Origin: Acanthochlamys bracteata
Lineage: Eukaryota; Streptophyta; Magnoliopsida; Pandanales; Velloziaceae
Assembly: GCA_019914995.1 (NCBI GenBank)
Contig: CM034130.1
Location: 248,001 to 312,000, forward strand
Direction of reading: 5' to 3'
DNA length: 64,000 nt
Shown: in pieces, positions 53,470-64,000 of the stretch
How the letters are laid out: each line of letters begins with the position of its first letter
Numbering within the stretch: the first letter of the stretch is position 1
The notes under the pieces: generated by a model
Databases searched by the model: none
What the model was told of the DNA's origin: nothing
Seen by the model: the letters and a program-made list of their open reading frames with translations, nothing else
Made by a program: the position numbers and the translations under genes

Positions 53470-56400
53470 TCATTTCCATAGCTTAACAGACTTATCATGA
53501 CTTGCTGAGGCAACCATTCCGGTAACTGGTGATTGCGCTAATGCAGCGACTAGGCCTTCGTGAGCTTCAACACTTGCTCTCCTATTATCAACGAAGCTCC
53601 ACAGCTGCAATACCTGCATCATTTTCAACAGAATATTAGAATCGGCCAGTAAAATCAACCTGATAGGTGTCTTGGTGTTTTATTTCATGCATGCACTTCA
53701 ATTTCCCAACCACAACCATTCTTGAAAATAAAGAACTATATTTACTAGTTAGGTCAGCAAGCATGCCAGAGGTGCAAGTTATCTTCACTAGCTCTCCATC
53801 TTCTGCAAGATACAACTATTTGAAAAAGAATTCCAGATAGAAATTTGTGTGCATTGAGCATTACCTGATACCCTCCTATAACCAACAGATTGGGGTAGCT
53901 TGGGTGGAAAACACATGAGTGGAATTTATTCCCGTTTGAACTAACGAGCTCGTGTATGCATTCCCCTGATGTCAAAGACCAAACCTTCACAGCATCTCGG
54001 CTAACAGAGGCTAAAAGTTCACCGTTTGAATCCCAGCAAAGAGACACAACCTCCTCCGAATGTCCCTACAGAAACATAATATAGCAAGAATAACAAGTAT
54101 ACCATCAGCTAATTAGCAATGCAATTTATTAATAAAAAGTATTGCATATTTTAAGATGGACCTGCAGTGTATTTATCTTCCTGTAAGTTTCAACATCAAA
54201 GATGGACACAATGGTGTCTGCAGCCCCTGCCAACAGTTGCCCAGCAATTGGTTGAAATCTTACTATCGCAGTGGCACCCTGTATGAGAAGTAAATCAGAA
54301 CAAATGCAATGCTAACATTTAAGGCTGTAAAGCAAAAATATTAGAACTGGAAAACCTTTGAAATGCGTGAGCATGAAAACTGGCTGGTACTCCAAAACCG
54401 AGTCTCATTAATGCCATCACAAGAGCAAAAAAGATCAGTCTTTTTTGGATGAAAATCTAGTGATGTTACTTTTAAATTGTGTCCGTTGTACGTGTGCACG
54501 CAATAGCTTGGCTGCAGCAAGAAGCCACACATGGCATATTCAGATTCCAAAATCAATACTGAATTGAAACAAGAGCTAACCACCATGTCCCCACATAATT
54601 AGCCACATCAGGATGGACGTTGTCTATGTACCTTAACAATGCATTAAAGGGATAGTCTGTAGTTCATATCTGCTGTGATACAATTATATGAATAACAAAT
54701 AACATGAAGCAAGTTAAATATGTTATATTGGTTAAAGTTGAGGTAATTACATCAGCTGCATCCCATAAACGAACTGTCCTGTCAAATGATGAAGTTGCAA
54801 ACTCAGTAGAATTTGGCCTGAAACGAATATCTGTAATGATCTGCGCATGCTCATCTGGTGTGCTCTCTGTTTGCAATGTATCCATGTTCCAAAGGATGAC
54901 CTGCCATCAAACAGTTTAAACTGCTGTTATTGTCCCATCATCCTGAGTTTTAAAAAACTAATTCGGAACACTACAAGATGATTGCAGAGACAAATGCACC
55001 AGAATAGAAGCTTCTTCTATCTAGGACATACACTCCTCATAACGCGCACATATATGGACAGGCTTTAAAATAAAGCAATATCTGAAACAGAATCATCTAA
55101 GAGATCATGCACAGTGGGACAACAATGACAGTTCCCAGCAACTTACATACTCAAATTTTGCACCACCTTACCTTCTTTTCATGTCCAGCACTAGCCAACA
55201 ATTTTCCATCTGAAGAGAAGTGACAACAAAGAACTTTGCTGTTGCTTGTACGAATGCATCCAGCCTCATTGAAGGAGAGTCCTGAAAGTTCATTATTTAT
55301 GTCTGGAGAGCACTTTGCAATAGTTCAAGCATACAGCCAATAAAATACTTAGTCATTACCCTTTGAAGGTTCTGTCTGATCACTTTTTTTCAGTGCGCCA
55401 AATATATCTCTTCCATCTCCATCATCATGAGAAAGAAAAGATTCCACATTGTCATCCAACGAACCAACATCTGCAAAGTGCTCTAAGTCCTCCTGTCATT
55501 CAGGAAAGACAAACAAATGGTGAGAAACCAAAAAAGAGTCAGATCCCAAATAGTAGTTACATCAAGCCAAGAAATTACCATCTGATTTGAAGAGGATGCA
55601 AGTCCTGTTCCATCTGTACCATACATCACTAAGCTTTTTGGCATGCTGTTAACATGTGTCAGATTCCCAGCCATTCCCACTCCATCAATAGGAGTATGAG
55701 TTGATGGGATGGATGTAGGGGAGTTAGAAGGGCCTACAGTATTTCCTGTACCAGTACTATTTGCAGCTCCGGATGAAGTAGGTTGTTTCCTTTTTCTGTT
55801 GTTCTGCAAAATCATCATGCACATCAAATGATTCTATCCAGATACAAGAAAAGCCACCTTCATTGACTTTGGATTCCTCATCTTTGCAATATAGAAGAAA
55901 ATCATGATGTTTCTAGGAGGATGCACCTGTTGCAACTGTTGCAGTTGTTCTTGTGGTTGCTGCCCAGCAGGCTGCTGCGTCTGCGCTGCTTTTAACTGAA
56001 ATTATTGGAATGAACAAAAAGAGAGAATCATACACCAACAGAATGGCACTGACAAGTGATATAAAACAAGGATAAATAACTTGACAAACAAATGCAAAAA
56101 TATTCTTCCATAAGAAGCTTAATATTATAAGAGCTAATTATATAAAGAGATGATGGTAAACATAATCATGGAAGCAATCATTGGACTCCTACAAAAATCT
56201 TTGTCCATTGCAAATTGGACAGAATCCTAGAAGAGATAACACTATCAATCTTCTAAGGTGCTGCAGCAATCATCTGATATTATCTTCGTAACTGCCAATG
56301 ACTGTGTTAGATCCAAACTTCACTCATTATACTTTTTCATTACCATTGGTAGATCTATTGATTGGTGGAGCTATCACCATGATGAGACTTCACTTAAATC

Positions 56401-59400
56401 ACGAAACTGAGACAATAAAAGCTCTCCTCAACTCATTCAGCAGCTAAGATTTGTTGGTTCAATCGAAGCTGGTAGACCAAATCTTTATTCATCTGCTATG
56501 AAGCATTCTACCTGTAACCTATCACTCCAACAAACAACATGACGACTACTATTCTTATCCAAATTAGGCCAGTTAAGATGAGATTTCCAACTTGGGCTAA
56601 GAGGGGGATGACAACAGCTACTCCAATTTTCTATCATTAGCTTGCTGGAGCTATTGATTTGCGGAGCTATCACCATGATATGACTTCCTCTAGATTGGGA
56701 AACTGAAACCAGAAAAGCTCTCTTCAACTCATTCAGCTGCTTAAGGACTCATAGTTTCAAATTGAAGCTGGATGGCCAATTTTAATTCATCTGCTATATG
56801 AAGCATTCTACTGTAACCTCGCACTTCTCTCTTCATGTATCACACAACCAACCTCATTTGAAAGAGGAAAGAGGAAACTGTTAACAAATTGTTCTTGACT
56901 ATCATGCTAGCCATGAAAGAGGAAACTGAGATTGAGGCTTAACTCTGACACGAAAGCCACTGTCAGGTTACTCTCATATAAAGGGACTAAGGATCCTGAA
57001 AGTTGGATCCTTGACTCGTCCCGGAACAGACGACAACCCTTCGGTAAACTTGCATCTTATAATGCAAGTATTATTTATTCATGTGAAATTGAAACAAACC
57101 TTCATGAGATATTCAGCTTGATCCTGCCGGACTTTTGGTGAACCAGCCTGCAATGGAGAACCTACTGACCCGTCATTTCCACTGGGCTGACCATCTTTTC
57201 CATTCATCCCTGCCCTTGGCAAGGCCCTAAATCTTCTAGGATCCATATCTGGATAATTAAGAGAATTACCGATCCCATGTGCTTGTGCCTGTGCTAGGAA
57301 TTGCTGTTGCTGTTGTGGAGACAAAAGCTGGAACTGGTTTTGAGTGGACACAAAAGGCTTCTGCATCTGCGGCCCCAGGTTTGGACGTAGTTGTTCAATA
57401 CCCTGCAAGAGTTATCTGCTTTAAAATACATAAAACTAAAAGTCATTCAGAAACAAGTTATTCATCCCTGCTTTTGACGTACAGTTAAAGGCCAGCCCTT
57501 CAATGGTAAACCGCTAACACCTTGATTCAATCCTGCAAAATAAAACACAGATGATCAATCAACCATGAATTTAGATCTTAAAAAGATTACGTAGCTATTT
57601 CATTCCTAATACCGACAGCAACTGCTGTATCTCTAATCCTTTGCATTACACCAGTAAGGTATACATATCATCTTATCTATGCCCCCAGCAAATGAGACAA
57701 AAAAGTAAGCAACACATTCGTAGAACTTTTTCACTAACCAGCTCCACTCAAACCAGATTTTGCCTGTACAAGTCCTTGGCCATAAATGGAAGATGGATCC
57801 ATTGGCAAAGATCTCTGTGAAACACCCATATTATTCTCAGTTTTTATTTCCTGTTAAGAGAAAAAGAGAGTGAGACTTAGCAATGAATTAACACAGTAAT
57901 AAGCAAAAATGGATACAAAATCAAGAAATGACTTTGATGTTACTCTTGCCTGTTGATTTCGAGCCTGAATCTGCTGCAGGGCTGCAGATACACTCCCTGT
58001 ATTACCTTGCATCAGCTGCCTATTATAACAGATATGCATCAGCAAGAAGAAAACCATATAGAGATCTAAAATAAAATATGGAAAGAGAAGGATGACTACC
58101 CTGTATGATTTGTTGCTGACTTAATCATAGCCATTCTGCTAGCATCAAGAAGTTGTGGAGATGCATCTGTATCCATTGTATGAGGATGCTTCAGCCTTTC
58201 TTCATACATTTTGGCAGCAAGCACACTAGCAGTTGATGGCCCCAGGATCCCATCAGAGTTCATCGAATTCACAGGACCAGTAAGAGATGGATGACTAGTA
58301 TTGCTTCGTTGCATCTGAGCACGCTGTTGAATCAATTGTAATTGCTGCATTTGTAGCTGCTGCTGCTCCCTTGCTTTATTTTGTTGTGCCTATTAGCAGT
58401 ACAGATTGGTTCAGGAACGTGCATAAAGACCACAAGAATACAATATATGAGATGGCAAGCCGCATGCTGACCTCTATGTATGCTGCGGCAACCTCTGAAT
58501 GCTTTTCATTTGTCCTTGCAATGAAAATATCCCAAAAGACAGACCACCACTCAAAAAGGAATCCTCCTGGAGCATCAATTGCTACACGTGCAAAATGAAC
58601 TTTCTTATAATTGTCATAGAAACTCTCTTCTTTGTCAACTATAGTTGTCTCTTGCTATACATGCTAAATCAGTACCAAGATATCTAGAATGGAGCAAGAC
58701 GTTTTACATAACCACCATAGTGTAGCTTAAAAAGTTTTGAAAATAAACAACGTTAGTTGCTATACAGGTTCCATCTATACTTCCTTTGAACAACATACAA
58801 GCGAGGATCCCTTATAAACAGAGGAGAATCTACTTCCAATTTTCTCACTGAGACCACAACTGAGATGTTCCCATCAGTACCCAGTCGAAGTAATAGGTCA
58901 CTCCTTTTAACTTGAGTGGCTCAAATAAGCTCCTGCAAACATGCAATCGCAGGCAAACGAAGCCTGATTCCACCTTGACTTACTTCCTTTTCTTTCTTTG
59001 CCTTTTCTGGAAGGCACTGAATTTTTTCCTAGTAGCCATAAAATCTACCATATAAAGGAGATCTTCTTTCACAGAAAACATTTGACTTCCAGGGTGATCC
59101 ATCTAAGAGTTAACGTTCAGCTTACAATAGCTGAGGTATATAGTAGCAGCCTAACCTTGAACTAGTATTTCAGTAACTTAGAGGTAGTTCAAGTTTAACG
59201 TGTTTCTAAATTTTCCTAAATTTACTGCACCATTAGCAAAGAGAAACTACCTAAAATGTCTGTGGCTGCACATCTTGGTTTAATGGAATTTAGTTACCAG
59301 AAGAACGAGCCAAATCAATACCACATTTACGTAAGATAATTCCAATCAATTAGGGGAAATTAGTGGCAAAAGGTGACATAAGAAAGAGAAGGAATGAGAA

Positions 59401-59726
59401 CCCGCTACTTCATTCATATAATTCAAGAGCTGCACAGAGATCAGGAAGTCAAGCCAATTAGTCCTAACTAGAAACTGCGACCAAAAAACAGGAACAAAAG
59501 CCGGTCTATTACCCACTGGATCAGCAGCAACTTTCCCTTCATCCATGAACGACTTGGCCGTCTGCTGCAAATTTCTCTTGAGCAGGTAATCATGTATATA
59601 AACATCAAGCCTGAACAAATCATCCGAAGTCGGAATCAGAAAACTTAGAATCACCGAAAATCAGAAAGAGGGAAACAAGAACACTGCTAACATCTTATCA
59701 GCTTCCCAACTGCTCTGCTGCGCCAT
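53470..59726 (-). CDS. LUH: LEUNIG_HOMOLOG-type transcriptional co-repressor
   Basis: A Groucho/Tup1-class nuclear co-repressor that works with SEUSS-type adaptors in flower, seed-coat mucilage and stress programmes. Seventeen exons (minus order) 59692-59726, 59513-59610, 58472-58581, 58100-58389, 57944-58019, 57739-57850, 57483-57532, 57100-57402, 55927-55995, 55579-55803, 55360-55492, 55172-55281, 54751-54900, 54356-54511, 54162-54278, 53865-54065, 53470-53613 join in phase to 792 residues. Order: LisH ([20 protein letters not shown]) and the rest of the LUFS domain ([20 protein letters not shown]), a Gln-rich middle, NNRKRKQP and [15 protein letters not shown], then WD40 repeats ([30 protein letters not shown] at the end). 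The middle blocks [23 protein letters not shown] and [17 protein letters not shown] mark LUH rather than LUG. Confidence 0.95.
56347..56840. repeat. Diverged tandem duplication inside LUH intron 8
   Basis: About 190 bases occur twice, 296 bases apart: ctatcaccatgat at 56371 and 56667, then in both copies caactcattcagc, gaagctgg and tgaagcattctac in the same order. The copies differ by several point changes and small indels. This helps explain why intron 8 (55996-57099) is over 1 kb. Confidence 0.75.
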
Positions 59727-59781
59727 CTCCGAAAATTTACAACAAACCCTCCTTGCTTCAGCACATTACACTTGCACACAA

Positions 59782-59935
59782 CTGCAATCGAAAAGTAAGA
59801 TGTTAGTCGAGAACAGTAAACTAAAATCCAAAAGAAGTGGAAGAAGTGAAGTAAAGTGACTGCATTATAGCATAGAGTTGAAGCGAAGCCGGATCTCTTC
59901 ATAATTAAGTTGAATTTAACGGCCATCGAGCTCAC
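59782..59935 (-). other. Likely 5' UTR intron of LUH
   Basis: On the minus strand, gctcag|gtgagc (59935) and attgcag|ttgtg (59782) bound a 154-base intron that leaves 55 leader bases before the ATG. The upstream leader (about 59940-60130) is rich in GAGA. Confidence 0.5.
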
Positions 59936-61835
59936 CTGAGCTTATGCTCTGCTTTGATTATTACCAAATTCTGAAACGGAATTGAAGATTTTGATTGAAG
60001 GTTTTGGTCCAACAGAAAGAACCCTAACTAGGAAAAATAATTTTGAGAGAGAAAGAGAAAAAGTTAACGAGGAGAGCTTTGAGAGAGAAGAGAGAGCACC
60101 GTCTCGAGAGAGAAAGGAATGAAACGAAGCTGAGGTTCGGAAAATGCTTCAGATCTCGGGATCCAGTTTTTCATTATTGCGGAAACGTTTCATTGGAATG
60201 GTGAACGGTTCATTTTCGTTTCCCTTCGCCCTTCACTTTTACTAAGAGCTTTTTCACTGTGAATAAGCCGTAATTACTATTTATTATGTCTTTTTTAAAA
60301 TTCACATGCCAGGTCGTTTGAGATTTTTTTTTGAAATAATTTTTTTAAATAAAAATATTTATCTATTTTAAACAATAATTCTATATTATTGACAAAAACA
60401 TTTTATTATGTAAAATTTTTTATATTTTATAAATTTAAAAATAAATTTTCTAAATATTTATAAAAAATATATTAAAAACTATAAATTTAAAAATTAATTT
60501 TTAAAAAAGTTTAGCGAAATTATCTTTTAAAATAACATATTTTTAAACACTAAATTATGAAATATTATTAAAAATATAACAAATTTATTTTAAAAGAATA
60601 GTTTGGTCAAAAGTTAACTTCAACATACTAAAGACGCACTCTTAGCATTAGCTAAGAACAGAAGTGAAGTAAAATTACATTTTAATTTTACTAAGTAAAT
60701 AATTCGTCATTTGAGAGACAACAATTGTATTAATCGAACTAATTGTGATAGCAATTTCAGTTTCAAGTTAATTTTTCAAAAGAGCTAAGAGACACTTGAC
60801 AAATCATATCTAAAATGAAATGTAATTGTAAAACATAATTCAAATTAACTTTATTAGTTTATGGAAAAGTTTTTGTAATTAGAAAACTCTACTAACAGTC
60901 TATTTAATTCCTAAAAAAAAACAGTATATATATAACACATAAATGGTTAAAACAGAAATGGTTTCCAATATCCGGTTCCTTGTCTTATTCCTTCGTTTCT
61001 CTGGTAACTTTCATACTAAAACGAACCAAAAGCCTGGAAGCAACCAAACGGTTGAGCTTGGGTACTCTGGCGGCCTCGCCACCAAGCCGTTTCCCACGAG
61101 CTATGAAGGTTGTGTTTCAGAATGTTTAAAAAATATTTTTAAAAATTAATTATTTATATAAAAATAATAATAAAATTTTATGACATAAACTTTTTATTAT
61201 TTTTAAATTTTAAAACAATTTATAAATATTTAAAAGAAAAATAAAATAAAAAATTAAACTGAAAAAATATGAATTTAGCAAAACGTGCACGAAATCTCTG
61301 GGTGTCTCATGGTCTTTCGAATAGTACGACTAGCGTACTAGGACGACAAGAGAGGTACACTACATTATGGACACAACGACTGATGTCGAATCTAAGTCGG
61401 CCCTCTGATTCGGACTGTTTACAAGAGGCGACGTTGAGAGTGTTCGGTTTGTGGAAGTTTGATTAGAAGATTCGCCTTCTGTCAGGATAAGCTCCTAGTT
61501 CTACTCCTCGGAGTAACACGCGGATACGGACTGGGAGAAAAATACTTCTTTCCATACGTACTCAAGAAACTTCACAAAACAGAGTACTCCAGAAAACCGG
61601 AGTTGTAAACACTAACGCAGACGCAGTCTCTCGAGAAATAAGAAGTAATAATTGTACACTCAAAATCTGTCCTCAACTACATAAGAACGTTTTGCGTTCT
61701 TTTCTTTTTCCATTTCAATGAAACAATACGTACCCAAGGGGAAATGAAACATTTGCTTTCCTAAAACAACACACCGCACAAGTGACCTGCCATGTGAAGA
61801 GCAGAGTTAACTAGAAGCAATAAAAATAGCATTCC
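59936..61835. other. Region between LUH and the DeSI-like gene
   Basis: Contains the LUH leader and promoter (to about 60250), one AT-rich repeat (60310-60645), a second partial one (about 61107-61290), and 61290-61700, which shows a 65-codon open frame with no recognised domain. The last 130 bases are the 3' UTR of the DeSI-like gene. Confidence 0.45.
60310..60645. mobile_element. MITE-like repeat upstream of LUH
   Basis: Left end caggtcgtttgagat, right end actaaagacgcactctt; imperfect inverted ends. AT-rich interior with tataaaaaatatattaaaaa, close to the family core. It lies within 0.9 kb of the LUH start. Confidence 0.45.
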
Positions 61836-64000
61836 CTAGCTCTGCTGTGCAGGAGCTTCCAGCTGCCTGTATCTCTCCATAACCCTTCTCATAGCAAGTC
61901 TAGCAGCTTCGTTTGCACGAAGTGTTCCTGATGCCATAATAGCTGCAAATTCCTTGGTAATTTCTTCCTGCACTTTGCTTCTAGCTTCGCCAAGCGGATC
62001 ATTGGCTTTAGCTTTCTCTACTTCATCCTGAGGTTTTGCCACTACAGGAGGAAACATTGGCTCTTCTTCCTTCTTTTCTGGAGCCTTTTCCTGTAAAGTA
62101 GGAATCTGGTTATTGGCCTTTGACTTATCAGAGCTGCTTGACTTGGTTGTTTTCAAGGGGAGTTTAGGCAAAGAAGGAGATAGTGTGTTCGAAGGGGTAG
62201 GTACAAATTGTGGTGCTTCTGGCACAGCACCACGTCTGAGAGTAGCATCCACATTCCTTATCATAGGCACTGTCAATAAGAAAGTAGATATTTAGCTAAT
62301 GGCCACAGCAATAACAACCAAAAAAAGAACTGCACAACGGATAAAAGCTGATCTTACTTATCAAGGGGGCCATCGGGCTGTTCATAACATCATTAGGGAG
62401 CTGAAGAATGTAATCTGGAATTGTGGTACCAACTAGAAACTGAGCGACTTCATTGCTGAAGTTGTTGCAGTTGTGTGCGAGTAGATTGTATGTTTCTGCA
62501 GTATATCTTGGGCTGATCTCACTCAAATAGTCTTCAAAGACTTCCTTAGGCACATGCGTCACACCAAGCTCCACTACACGCATTGGTGAACCATATGGAG
62601 TCCTCCCAGCAGGATCATGATTGATGCCGCCACCAAAATAATACTCATTTCCATAAACTACGACGCCCGTATGCCTGAAGCAATTTAAGCAATAAAGTGA
62701 CACCAACATGCTGTATTTAAGAGCAGGAATACTCTTCTGCATGAATAGCACAGTACACACAATTTACATCCATGTATGACATAAGTACTCATACTGCAAA
62801 ACTCGAACTCTATATCTCCAAGTTACTAACCTTGAAATCAAAATAATAGCTTCACTCATAGGAAAAGATTATAGTCAAAACACAAATGCAGCTTGCACCT
62901 CTAGAATCACCCACTTCACTAACCAATAGAAGATTATAGATGTACCAATTTTGTAAAATTGCACCACATGCAATTCAGAAGAGCAACTCAGTCATTGCCA
63001 GATACATAACCACCCCAAACTACATAGTCGCAAAAACTAAAGGGAAATAGAACATTCTCCACAACACCATCCAACCACTACGACTCACAGCTCATACTTA
63101 CATTAATTGAAGTATGTAAAGGCTGACTTGAACAGCACAAGAAAATCTCAACAAAGAGAGTTTACTTTAAGTTCACATACGAACCACAGTTAATTTGTCT
63201 AAACTGAATTACTTAGCCTGTCTGCTCAACCACTTTGCAACTTTAAGGCAAAACCAAGGGTTCTGACACACAATATATAACAGAGGTCCAAATTACAAAA
63301 GCCCAACAGGAAACACTCGTACAACTTGCAATCCGCACTGCCACCTATGTCCTAGATGCACTACCAACAACTCCTGAAACCAACGAACAATTTGCCATAC
63401 ACTAACCCCATTTTCCCGGGTCCTGACCTTAGATGGTGCACAACTTGAACAGGTGGATTGTTTCATGAACTATGCTTCTATAATAAGACTTCCACATCTT
63501 CCTAATTTTCCTCCAATCACTTACAATATGCAAAACCAAGAATGACCAAATATTCTGCTTCCACCACCTATGTTATGCATTCTTTCCTTCCAATTACAAG
63601 TATGGACAACCATGAACCTCAAAGAACCAACAGGATATCCACAGAACAGCTTACACCAGACTAAAACCCCAACGAAATTACAAATACCCATAAGCAGGCT
63701 AAATCAACCTCTGTGACCCTTGGTATACATCCATCTCAAGAGAAGGAGAAGCCAAAACAGTTAAGCTCAAGGTTCCTCAATTGAACAAAGCAAGCAAATT
63801 AAGCAATAGCTACAGAACCAGCAGCAGATTTTAAGCACACAGCCTTATCTCAAAATGAAGCATAGATCAAGTATGTAATAAATCGCATTGTCCTTTATCC
63901 TCGCTGCATATTGTAAATAGAGTACACGCGATGCACACAAAGAACATTACGAATTGACACCAATGGAACACTCACCATATGCCGTCGATGGTCTTTCCCA
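61836..64000 (-). CDS. PPPDE/DeSI-type isopeptidase, 5' end outside the window
   Basis: A predicted thiol isopeptidase of the PPPDE family; human DeSI-1 removes SUMO, and the plant substrate is unknown. Exons (minus order): 63976-64000 (continues beyond the window), 62358-62674 and 61836-62269. The catalytic pair is visible: His in IWHTGVVVYG, whose codon follows the splice joining the first two exons, and Cys in YNLLAHNCNNFSNEVAQFL. Between them are EYYFGGGINHD, GRTPYGSPMRVVELG and the helix EVFEDYLSEI. After the domain come about 145 residues rich in Ser, Pro, Lys and Glu, ending in a helix with EEITKEFAAIMASGTLRANE and a predicted loose tail. The intron between the first two visible exons is 1.3 kb. 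The long tail after the PPPDE fold is common in plant members of this group. Confidence 0.9.

Noticed and set aside
53754-53815. Possible extra LUH exon reading [12 protein letters not shown]
   Set aside because: Joining exon 16 directly to the exon at 53470-53613 gives the expected last WD repeat in phase; the extra piece adds a stop.
57944-57953. GC-AG donor CAG|gcaaga in LUH exon 5
   Set aside because: A normal donor AGA|gtaaca six bases later keeps the phase and matches the family length better.
61269-61466. 65-codon plus-strand frame near the DeSI-like gene
   Set aside because: No recognisable domain; it starts inside an AT-rich repeat and lacks promoter or splice context.

Overview
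This is eukaryotic nuclear DNA from a flowering plant, a eudicot and probably a woody rosid. The evidence is intron-rich genes with GT-AG junctions, AT-rich intergenic DNA, and plant-only families: F-box/PP2-B lectins, LEUNIG-type co-repressors, 3-ketoacyl-CoA synthase and a plastid-targeted small protein. I cannot name the species. Exon models were joined by hand. For complete genes I checked splice phase; the summed exon lengths give whole codons for eIF2B-epsilon (741 aa), cytosolic glutathione reductase (498 aa), PMP22 (185 aa), LUH (792 aa), both PP2-B genes (313 and 359 aa) and the plastid protein (170 aa).

Layout. 1-4.8 kb: a broken coding remnant followed by AT-rich DNA with MITE debris. 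4.9-6.2 kb: intronless PB1-domain gene (+). 6.2-9.2 kb: a nest of AT-rich MITE-like repeats. 9.3-16.2 kb: eIF2B epsilon (+, 15 exons). 17.2-22.3 kb: tandem pair of F-box PP2-B genes (+), the second with a long acidic insert. 22.8-24.6 kb: small plastid-targeted protein (-). 24.6-29.4 kb: largely non-coding, with a possible two-exon remnant of a protein carrying LxLxL motifs (-). 29.4-31.8 kb: decayed intron-containing copy of phosphopantetheine adenylyltransferase (+). 32.5-35.0 kb: small basic protein gene, frameshifted in exon 1 (+). 35.9-36.2 kb: LINE reverse-transcriptase relic (-). 36.7-43.3 kb: glutathione reductase (+, 16 coding exons). 45.9-47.4 kb: intronless 3-ketoacyl-CoA synthase (+). 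49.1-51.1 kb: peroxisomal membrane protein PMP22 (-). 51.9-52.4 kb: a TRIM-like miniature LTR element, then a decayed gene fragment. 53.5-59.9 kb: LEUNIG_HOMOLOG co-repressor (-, 17 coding exons). 61.8-64.0 kb: PPPDE/DeSI-type isopeptidase, cut by the window end (-).

The genes are independent transcription units with no operon-like relation. Two tie loosely to peroxisomes: the glutathione reductase ends in TNL, a known weak peroxisomal signal, and PMP22 is a peroxisomal membrane protein; I see no functional reason for them to be neighbours. The main genome dynamics are decay of duplicated genes and repeated insertion of one AT-rich MITE-like family. I found no new biological system. The best leads are the acidic insert in the second PP2-B gene, the phosphopantetheine adenylyltransferase pseudogene, the frameshifted small gene, the TRIM element and the LxLxL remnant.
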